Translations under genes and position numbers: made by a program
From: Lutibacter sp.
GTDB taxonomy: Bacteria > Bacteroidota > Bacteroidia > Flavobacteriales > Flavobacteriaceae
Length of the DNA: 9,843 nt
Assembly (NCBI GenBank): GCA_030599055.1
Contig: JAUVOS010000088.1
Location: forward strand, 1-9,843
Direction of reading: 5' to 3'
The notes under the pieces: model-generated
Databases searched by the model: none
Seen by the model: only the letters and a program-made list of their open reading frames with translations
What the model was told of the DNA's origin: nothing
Shown here: positions 1 to 4,593 of the stretch, in pieces
Numbering within the stretch: the first letter of the stretch is position 1
Layout of the letters: each line of letters starts with the position of its first letter

Positions 1-110
1 GTTTTAACCTTAGGACATCCGATAACTATCGGGACTGAACCCTAAATTCCGACGCAGAGCATCGGGGTGTTAAACCATCCCACCTTAACGGCTTTCGCCC
101 TGCGAATAAA
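1..110. other. GC-richer intergenic tract with several small hairpins
   Basis: No gene is supported here. By my count 53 of 110 bases are G or C (about 48%), clearly more than the AT-rich DNA around it. Three short dyads can be read. CCGATA-AC-TATCGG lies at 19-32. CCGACGC-AGA-GCATCGG lies at 49-65; its one mismatch becomes a G-T wobble on the minus strand. TTCGC-CCT-GCGAA lies at 94-106. The minus strand also contains GGC-GAAA-GCC at 99-90, a GNRA-type mini-hairpin that overlaps and so competes with the 94-106 dyad. The tract lies downstream of the carboxylase gene. It may be an intergenic repeat unit that continues to the left of the window; that is inference. Confidence 0.5.
19..45. repeat. 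Palindromic intergenic repeat, copy 1
   Basis: The core CCGATAACTATCGG (19-32) is a 6-bp dyad with a 2-nt centre. Together with the following 13 bases it matches 1811-1837 without gaps at 22 of 27 positions (13 of 14 in the core, 9 of 13 in the flank). Both copies have the same orientation and flank the carboxylase gene. Similarity beyond the core suggests a repeat family rather than a chance palindrome. Confidence 0.5.
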
Positions 111-111
111 A

Positions 112-139
112 GAAGTTCTTTAAACGAACTATTTTTTAG
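112..139 (-). terminator. Weak candidate terminator after the carboxylase gene
   Basis: AGTTC (114-118) and GAACT (126-130) can form a 5-bp stem with a 7-nt loop, about 10 bases after the carboxylase stop codon. On the minus strand the stem is followed by TCTTTTATT, a broken T run. On the plus strand it is followed by ATTTTTT (131-137), so it could equally serve a plus-strand transcript entering from the left. The stem is short, so the call is tentative. Confidence 0.3.
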
Positions 140-1768
140 CTAGACTTGTAGTACTCCCATATTAAAAGATTTCTCAATAGGAGCATGGTTTGCTGCTTCA
201 ATACCCATACTAATCCATTTTCGTGTCTCTAAAGGATTGATTATTGCGTCAGTCCAAAGTCGTGCTGCTGCATAATAAGGAGATATTTGGGTGTCATATC
301 TATTTTTAATCTTTTCAAATATTTCTTTTTCTTGTGATTTTGATATCTTTTTACCTTTTTTCTTTAAGGATGCTGTTTCAATCTGTAACAAAACCTTAGC
401 AGCAGAAGAACCACTCATAACTGCTAATTCAGACGAGGGCCAAGCAACTATTAATCTGGGATCATAGGCTTTTCCACACATAGCATAATTACCGGCACCA
501 TATGAGTTACCAATAATTATCGTGATTTTCGGAACTACTGAGTTTGCAACAGCATTGACCATTTTGGCTCCATCTTTAATGATACCTCCGTGTTCCGCTT
601 TGCTACCTACCATAAAACCGGTAACATCTTGTAAAAACACAAGTGGAATTTTTTTCTGATTACAATTGGCGATAAAACGGGTAGCTTTATCCGCACTATC
701 AGAATAGATAACGCCACCAAATTGCATTTCTTTTTTAGCATTTTTAACCAATTTACGTTGATTAGCCACAATTCCAACAGCCCAGCCGTCAATACGGGCG
801 TAACCACAAAGTAACGTTTTTCCAAAATTAGCTTTGTATTCATCAAACTTAGACTCATCGACCAAACGATAAATAATTTCTTTCATATCGTATGAGCCAG
901 TTCGCGATTTAGGTAAAATGCCAAAGATGTCTTCCTCATCCTTTAGTGGCATATTTGATTTTATACGGTTAAAACCTGCTTTATCAAAGCTTCCTATTTT
1001 ATCCACGATACTTCTTATCTTATTCAGAGCATCGTAATCGTCTTTGGCAATATAATCAGCAACTCCTGATATTTCATTGTGTGTTTTTGCACCTCCTAAA
1101 GTTTCATTGTCGATATTTTCTCCAATTGCGGCTTTTACAAGATAACTTCCCGCTAAAAATATACTAGCAGTTTTATCCACCATAATGGCTTCATCACTCA
1201 TTATTGGTAAATAAGCTCCACCCGCAACACAACTTCCCATAACGGCAGCAATTTGAGTAATTCCCATACTACTCATTACTGCATTATTTCTAAAAATTCT
1301 ACCGAAATGTTCCTTATCGGGAAATATTTCATCTTGCATGGGTAGAAAAACACCGGCACTATCTACTAAATATATGATGGGTAGTTTATTTTCTATAGCA
1401 ATTTCTTGAGCACGTAGATTCTTTTTGGCAGCAATTGGAAACCAGGCTCCTGCTTTAACTGTTGCATCATTGGCAACAACGATACATTGTTTTCCGGACA
1501 CATACCCAATAACAATGACGACACCACCTGAAGGACAGCCCCCTTGTTCTTGATACATTTCATATCCAGCAAATACTCCTATCTCAATTCTTGAAGAATC
1601 TTTATCGAGTAAAAAATTAATTCGTTCCCGAGCTGTTAATTTTCCTTTACTGTGTTCTTTTTCAATTCGTTTATCGCCTCCTCCTTTATAAATTTTTAAT
1701 AATCTTTTTTTTAAAGCACTTGCTTCTAATTTATTGTGATCTTCGTTGCTGTTAAATTGTATATCCAT
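140..1768 (-). CDS. Acyl-CoA carboxylase beta subunit (carboxyltransferase), methylcrotonyl-CoA carboxylase-like
   Basis: This is a 542-residue carboxyltransferase of the biotin-dependent acyl-CoA carboxylase family (PF01039). It would move the carboxyl group from carboxybiotin to an acyl-CoA in the cytoplasm, together with a biotin carboxylase/carrier (alpha) subunit. Both crotonase-like halves are complete. The N-terminal half carries ATVKAGAWFP (102-111), YLVDSAGVFLPMQDEIFPD (133-151) and the GSCVAGGAY oxyanion-hole loop (178-186). The C-terminal half carries FLQDVTGFMVG (378-388) and GNSYGAGNYAM (420-430). HFGRIF, GAGNYAMCG and the ending NHAPIEK resemble MCC beta (leucine breakdown) more than PCC or AccD, but substrate cannot be proved from sequence. 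The ATG at 1768-1766 gives the usual N-terminus (MDIQFNSNED) and the stop is TAG. No alpha subunit lies in the window. The gene stands alone, with a 322-base gap upstream and repeat-like DNA downstream. Confidence 0.93.
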   Translation of the reverse strand: MDIQFNSNEDHNKLEASALKKRLLKIYKGGGDKRIEKEHSKGKLTARERINFLLDKDSSRIEIGVFAGYEMYQEQGGCPSGGVVIVIGYVSGKQCIVVANDATVKAGAWFPIAAKKNLRAQEIAIENKLPIIYLVDSAGVFLPMQDEIFPDKEHFGRIFRNNAVMSSMGITQIAAVMGSCVAGGAYLPIMSDEAIMVDKTASIFLAGSYLVKAAIGENIDNETLGGAKTHNEISGVADYIAKDDYDALNKIRSIVDKIGSFDKAGFNRIKSNMPLKDEEDIFGILPKSRTGSYDMKEIIYRLVDESKFDEYKANFGKTLLCGYARIDGWAVGIVANQRKLVKNAKKEMQFGGVIYSDSADKATRFIANCNQKKIPLVFLQDVTGFMVGSKAEHGGIIKDGAKMVNAVANSVVPKITIIIGNSYGAGNYAMCGKAYDPRLIVAWPSSELAVMSGSSAAKVLLQIETASLKKKGKKISKSQEKEIFEKIKNRYDTQISPYYAAARLWTDAIINPLETRKWISMGIEAANHAPIEKSFNMGVLQV

Positions 1769-1810
1769 TGTTATTACAAATAAAAGTAAGTTATGAAACG
1801 AGCATGTCTC

Positions 1811-1837
1811 CCGATAGCTATCGGAATTGAAACATAA
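1811..1837. repeat. Palindromic intergenic repeat, copy 2
   Basis: CCGATAGCTATCGG (1811-1824) is a perfect 14-bp palindrome. With its 13-nt right flank it matches 19-45 at 22 of 27 positions. It lies 43 bases upstream of the carboxylase start codon and downstream of the candidate promoter, so it could fold as a hairpin in the mRNA leader. My impression is that similar CCGATAGCTATCGG palindromes recur in flavobacterial genomes; I could not check this. Confidence 0.55.
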
Positions 1838-1919
1838 GGGAATGACTAATAGCGAACATCATGTGTTACCAATAAAAATAAAAATTTAGACACATGAAAC
1901 GACATAAACTCTTCCCTTG

Positions 1920-1927
1920 CAAATATA
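1920..1927 (-). promoter_or_regulatory. Candidate -7 promoter element for the carboxylase gene
   Basis: On the minus strand this reads TATATTTG, an exact match to the Bacteroidota -7 consensus TAnnTTTG. At the usual 19-nt spacing the -33 position reads TAAA, not TTTG, so only half of the promoter is supported. Transcription from here would give a leader of roughly 150 nt that includes the repeat at 1811-1837. Confidence 0.35.
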
Positions 1928-2045
1928 CGTAAACTCAATGAAAAGATTTATACAGGTTTTTCTTTGGTTTATAAAGAACAAATGGCTTTTTACAGTAGAA
2001 AAATACTTTGCTATGATAAAAATACTTGTCAAAATACAGCATTGT

Positions 2046-2074
2046 AAAAAACAGTAAATAAGATAATCTCTGTT
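2046..2074 (-). terminator. Weak candidate terminator after the coiled-coil gene
   Basis: On the minus strand AACAG (2074-2070) can pair with CTGTT (2054-2050) across a 15-nt loop, followed directly by a T run (2051-2046). It begins about 17 bases after the TAA stop of the 2091-2693 gene. Position and T run fit an intrinsic terminator, but the 5-bp stem and long loop make it weak. Confidence 0.25.
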
Positions 2075-2090
2075 ATTATAAAAAATTAAA

Positions 2091-2693
2091 TTACTTTGGT
2101 TTTTTAAGCTTATTTAGTTCGTCTTGGAGTTTCCTGTTTAATACTTGTTCACGTTCTAAAGCTCTCGCCCTAGAAGTATTATATTCGTTTTCTAATTCAT
2201 TGTAATCTGTCAAGCTTTGTTGCGTAATTTTATTGCTGTTTTTAAAAAGATAAACAAAGTACAGAAGTGCAAAAGCCAATATAAACAATAGTGACCAAAT
2301 AAGGGTTTTAAAGGTATCTCTTTTTAATGGAATTCCAAGCAATTTTATGGTATCCTTAGATTTTGTTACTTCATTGAGTTGTTCGTTTATATTTTGCAAT
2401 TCTTGTTGGAGTGAAAGGTAGTCTTTTTTCTGTTTTTCAATTAAAACTTTAGATTCTATAAGTGCTCTTTTTTCTTTTTTAAGACTGTCAATTACGTGTG
2501 ATTTTAGCGTGTTCAACGAGCTCCTTTTTACAACTTTATAATTTTGGTAATTGCTAGATTTTTTTAAAACATATTCAAATTGTTCTTCAATTGTCCCATT
2601 TTTTAAGGAAGCATCATTACTGTTTGTTTGTGAAAAAACAAACAAATTTATAAATAACAAAGGGAGCACTAAAAATTTTGCAAAAAGTTTCAT
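2091..2693 (-). CDS. Membrane-anchored coiled-coil protein of unknown function
   Basis: This is a 200-residue protein with no recognisable enzymatic motif. Residues 1-21 form a signal peptide (hydrophobic core FLVLPLLFINLFVF, likely cut after FS, before Gln22). Residues about 60-118 are charged and heptad-like, rich in Lys, Glu, Gln and Leu, and look like a coiled coil. Residues about 129-150 (LIWSLLFILAFALLYFVYLF core) form one transmembrane helix. A second short helical tail (about 160-198, EREQVLNRKLQDELNK) follows. The expected topology is coiled coil in the periplasm and tail in the cytoplasm. It resembles a flavobacterial family (SNYQxYKVV, FKNSNxIT, LEREQVLxRKLQDE) that I recall sometimes being labelled tRNA (guanine-N1)-methyltransferase; nothing here supports that enzyme. 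It follows ruvX by 76 bases, with its own candidate promoter. A scaffold or envelope role is only a guess. Confidence 0.8.
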   Translation of the reverse strand: MKLFAKFLVLPLLFINLFVFSQTNSNDASLKNGTIEEQFEYVLKKSSNYQNYKVVKRSSLNTLKSHVIDSLKKEKRALIESKVLIEKQKKDYLSLQQELQNINEQLNEVTKSKDTIKLLGIPLKRDTFKTLIWSLLFILAFALLYFVYLFKNSNKITQQSLTDYNELENEYNTSRARALEREQVLNRKLQDELNKLKKPK

Positions 2694-2737
2694 ATTTGAT
2701 TTTTAGATTAGGGTATAAATAAAAAGTTACTAATGGG

Positions 2738-2745
2738 CAAAGATA
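2738..2745 (-). promoter_or_regulatory. Candidate promoter for the coiled-coil gene
   Basis: The minus strand reads TATCTTTG, an exact TAnnTTTG match. TTTA lies 19 nt upstream (2768-2765), three of four bases of the -33 TTTG. Initiation would fall about 35-40 bases before the ATG at 2693, a sensible leader length. This supports a start independent of ruvX. A perfect 12-bp palindrome at 2743-2754 overlaps the element. Confidence 0.45.
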
Positions 2746-2754
2746 CTATAGTAT
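2743..2754. promoter_or_regulatory. 12-bp palindrome overlapping the candidate promoter
   Basis: ATACTATAGTAT is a perfect inverted repeat that overlaps the upstream edge of the TATCTTTG element by three bases. Its position would suit a repressor operator. It consists mostly of A and T, so chance is a real alternative, and no matching regulator is encoded in the window. Confidence 0.25.
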
Positions 2755-2769
2755 AAGCAAATAATAAAA

Positions 2770-3180
2770 TTATTTATAATACAAATATGATTGTAATATT
2801 ATTGTTGCGCTAATTTCATCAATCAATGCCTTATTTTGTCTTTGTTTTTTTTTAAGTCCACTATCAATCATCGTTTGGAAAGCGAGTTTTGAAGTAAAGC
2901 GTTCGTCTATTCTTTCGATTTTCATTTTTGGAAAAACAATCTTAAACTTATTTATAAATGATTTTATAAATTTTTCACTTTCACTCGGCTTATTCATAAG
3001 TGTTTTAGGTTCACCAATCAGAATTAATTCAACTTTCTCTTTCGAAAAATAATCTTTTAAGAATTTCAGCAACTGAGGAGTCTCGACTGTCGTTAAACCA
3101 CTTGCAATTAGTTGCAGTTCATCTGTAACGGCAATTCCCGTTTTTTTCGTTCCATAATCTAAAGCTAGGATTCTTGACAT
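2770..3180 (-). CDS. ruvX: RuvX/YqgF-family putative Holliday junction resolvase / pre-16S rRNA nuclease
   Basis: This is a 136-residue RNase H-fold nuclease of the YqgF family, full length for the family and cytoplasmic. The fold's metal-binding acidic positions are visible: Asp8 in ILALDYGTKKTGIAVTD, Glu57 in LILIGEP, and Asp121 in ALIDEISATIIL. The family motif IDERFTS (91-97) precedes the last one. YqgF is essential for 16S rRNA 5' maturation in E. coli, and relatives act on Holliday junctions; which applies here is not shown by sequence. I start at the ATG at 3180 (MSRILALDYG). The frame also extends two codons to a TTG at 3186, but MSRI is the family-like N-terminus and the ATG is the better codon. 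The start lies only 14 bases after the terminator stem of the upstream operon, so the gene probably has its own promoter. The stop is TAA. Confidence 0.9.
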   Translation of the reverse strand: MSRILALDYGTKKTGIAVTDELQLIASGLTTVETPQLLKFLKDYFSKEKVELILIGEPKTLMNKPSESEKFIKSFINKFKIVFPKMKIERIDERFTSKLAFQTMIDSGLKKKQRQNKALIDEISATIILQSYLYYK

Positions 3181-3183
3181 AAT

Positions 3184-3191
3184 CAAAAATA
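3184..3191 (-). promoter_or_regulatory. Candidate -7 element immediately before ruvX
   Basis: The minus strand reads TATTTTTG, an exact TAnnTTTG match, ending 3 bases before the ruvX ATG at 3180. Initiation 5-8 bases downstream would give a leaderless or nearly leaderless mRNA. No -33 TTTG lies at the standard spacing; the nearest TTG is 24 nt upstream, inside the terminator loop. Because the element sits in the A/T tail of a terminator, the match may be coincidental. Confidence 0.3.
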
Positions 3192-3192
3192 T

Positions 3193-3230
3193 AAAAAAAA
3201 ACCTGAAAGAGAGATCAATCAGGTTTTTTT
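3193..3230 (-). terminator. Strong intrinsic terminator of the gyrA-TPR transcription unit
   Basis: A perfect 12-bp stem (3195-3206 with 3219-3230) has a CCTGA/TCAGG GC-containing half, a 12-nt loop and an A/T half. On the minus strand CAGG is followed by nine T residues (3201-3193). It lies 18 bases after the TAA stop of the TPR gene. Because the stem is flanked by A and T runs on either side it could also work in the plus direction. It separates the gyrA-TPR unit from ruvX. Confidence 0.85.
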
Positions 3231-3248
3231 GATAATTAAAAGTTGTTC

Positions 3249-4547
3249 TTATTTGAGATTGTCATATACTTCTCTTATTTCTTTTGCTTTTTCTACCATC
3301 TCAAGATTTTCATAAATACCCATGAGTGTTTGAATAGTATGACGGCTTGTACTGTCCATTTCATAAACTTTTTCGTAATAGGGTAAAGCTTCTTTATATA
3401 TGTCTAACTGTTTTGCTTGTAGTTGGTCGTATTTAGTGAAGTTTGATAAATTTTTATTCATTTCTTCTACGATTGGTTGTGCTTTGGCCAGTATTGCTAC
3501 TCCCAGATTATTATAGGCATCTATATAATTTGGTTTTAACTCAATTGCTTTTTTAAAGCTAAGAATTGCTCCTTCATTCTCTTTAAGTTCCATTTTCATA
3601 ACACCGATGTTATAATGTAACATTGGGTCTGTTGGGTTTAATTTTACAGCCATCTCTAATTTTTCTTTAAACTTGAGGTTATTGCCCATAGCAAAATAGA
3701 CATTTGCTTCATCTACCAATAAACCATAATCATCAGGAGTCTCTTTTTGTGCTTCTTGAATTGCTTCTAGTGCTTTTTCGTTATTTTGAAGAGAAATATA
3801 GTTTTTTGCAATCATTTTAATGATTCCATTTCTCTGAGACTTTCTAACATCTATCTTTGGGTCTGTAGCCAGTTTCATTTTAACTTGTTTATCCATTTCT
3901 TTTTTAGATGCATAGCCTACTTCTTTACCGGTAACTGAACTTATTGCAGAGTATATTGTGTTAATTCCCGTATATCCTAAATCAATTAGTTTTTGATAAT
4001 TTTTTAAAGATTCTTTATAATCTTTTGAAAAATAATAGGCTAGTGCACTATTTTGTAAAAAAGCTGTATCCTTTTCACTAAGTATAAAGACTTTAGTAAA
4101 ACCTTGCCCAGCTTTTCTAAAATAGTCTATTGAACTTTCACTTGTGTCGGGGGATTTGCTTAATACAATCCCTTCGCTATAATCACTATTTGCTTGATTA
4201 TTTACTTTAGCGATCATTGTATTAATTATGGCAGTTGCATCATTGGTGTATTTTAAAGAACCTTCTTTCTCCAAATCAAATAATGTATTAAAAGCTTCTG
4301 CAGATTTTTCAAAGCTATCAGGAGTCGTTCCGTTAGCATATAAGGCTTTTCCTAATAAAAAATAATACTGTGTTTTATATTTATCTTTAGCGCCATCTAA
4401 TAGAGATTCAGCGCTGTTTAAAGCAGTTAATGCTTCAGTATAATTATTATTATCCAAAGCACTTTGTGCAACTTTGAGCTCCTTTTTTTGTGCAAGACAA
4501 GACAGACTAATCAAAGCTACTACTAATAATGTGGTGATTTTTTTCAT
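3249..4547 (-). CDS. Secreted tetratricopeptide-repeat protein downstream of gyrA
   Basis: This is a 432-residue protein, exported by a signal peptide (1-19 or 20, core TTLLVVALISLSCLAQ), so mature protein is expected in the periplasm. TPR-like helix pairs follow. The clearest are at about 165-195 (ALAYYFSKDYKESLKNYQKLIDLGY), 243-273 (AKNYISLQNNEKALEAIQEA), 276-306 and 309-340 (HYNIGVMKMELKENEGAILSFKKAIELKPN). A fifth starts at 341 (YIDAYNNLGVAILAKA), with a last degenerate pair at about 383-430. TPRs mediate protein contacts; no catalytic domain is seen and the partner is unknown. Cys17 is not in a proper lipobox (the -3 residue is Ser), so a lipoprotein is unlikely. The ATG at 4547 is 46 bases after the gyrA stop, with no terminator between, so the two are probably cotranscribed. 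I recall this pairing from other flavobacterial genomes. Confidence 0.88.
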   Translation of the reverse strand: MKKITTLLVVALISLSCLAQKKELKVAQSALDNNNYTEALTALNSAESLLDGAKDKYKTQYYFLLGKALYANGTTPDSFEKSAEAFNTLFDLEKEGSLKYTNDATAIINTMIAKVNNQANSDYSEGIVLSKSPDTSESSIDYFRKAGQGFTKVFILSEKDTAFLQNSALAYYFSKDYKESLKNYQKLIDLGYTGINTIYSAISSVTGKEVGYASKKEMDKQVKMKLATDPKIDVRKSQRNGIIKMIAKNYISLQNNEKALEAIQEAQKETPDDYGLLVDEANVYFAMGNNLKFKEKLEMAVKLNPTDPMLHYNIGVMKMELKENEGAILSFKKAIELKPNYIDAYNNLGVAILAKAQPIVEEMNKNLSNFTKYDQLQAKQLDIYKEALPYYEKVYEMDSTSRHTIQTLMGIYENLEMVEKAKEIREVYDNLK

Positions 4548-4593
4548 TTTAATGTTTGTTTAAATTTTTATTTTGAGTTAATTCTATTCAGTA

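Larger units (their letters stand above)
1769..2090. other. 322-base intergenic region upstream of the carboxylase gene
   Basis: I see no credible gene here; open frames are short, for example 14 codons from the ATG at 1793. The region holds, from right to left on the minus strand, a weak stem-loop after the coiled-coil gene (2046-2074), an AT-rich stretch, a TAnnTTTG promoter match (1927-1920) and a copy of the palindromic repeat (1811-1837). The last would lie in the 5' untranslated region of the carboxylase mRNA if that promoter is real. No Shine-Dalgarno sequence precedes the ATG at 1768. Confidence 0.6.

Noticed and set aside
607..858. 83-codon minus-strand frame inside the carboxylase gene
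   Set aside because: It overlaps the conserved C-terminal half of the carboxyltransferase in another frame and has no family resemblance.
19..1837. CRISPR array
   Set aside because: Only two repeat copies 1.8 kb apart with a gene between them, and no cas genes.
1793..1837. 14-codon plus-strand open frame across the palindrome
   Set aside because: Too short, no supporting context, and the sequence is explained by the repeat.
3181..3186. Start of ruvX two codons upstream at a TTG (MIMSRI...)
   Set aside because: The codon at 3186-3184 is TTG, the ATG at 3180 gives the family-like N-terminus MSRILALDYG, and the TTG overlaps the promoter-like element.
4492..4500. Lipoprotein signal at Cys17 of the TPR protein
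   Set aside because: The sequence before the Cys is S-L-S, lacking the Leu/Val/Ile at -3 expected in a lipobox; ordinary signal-peptidase cleavage near LAQ is more likely.
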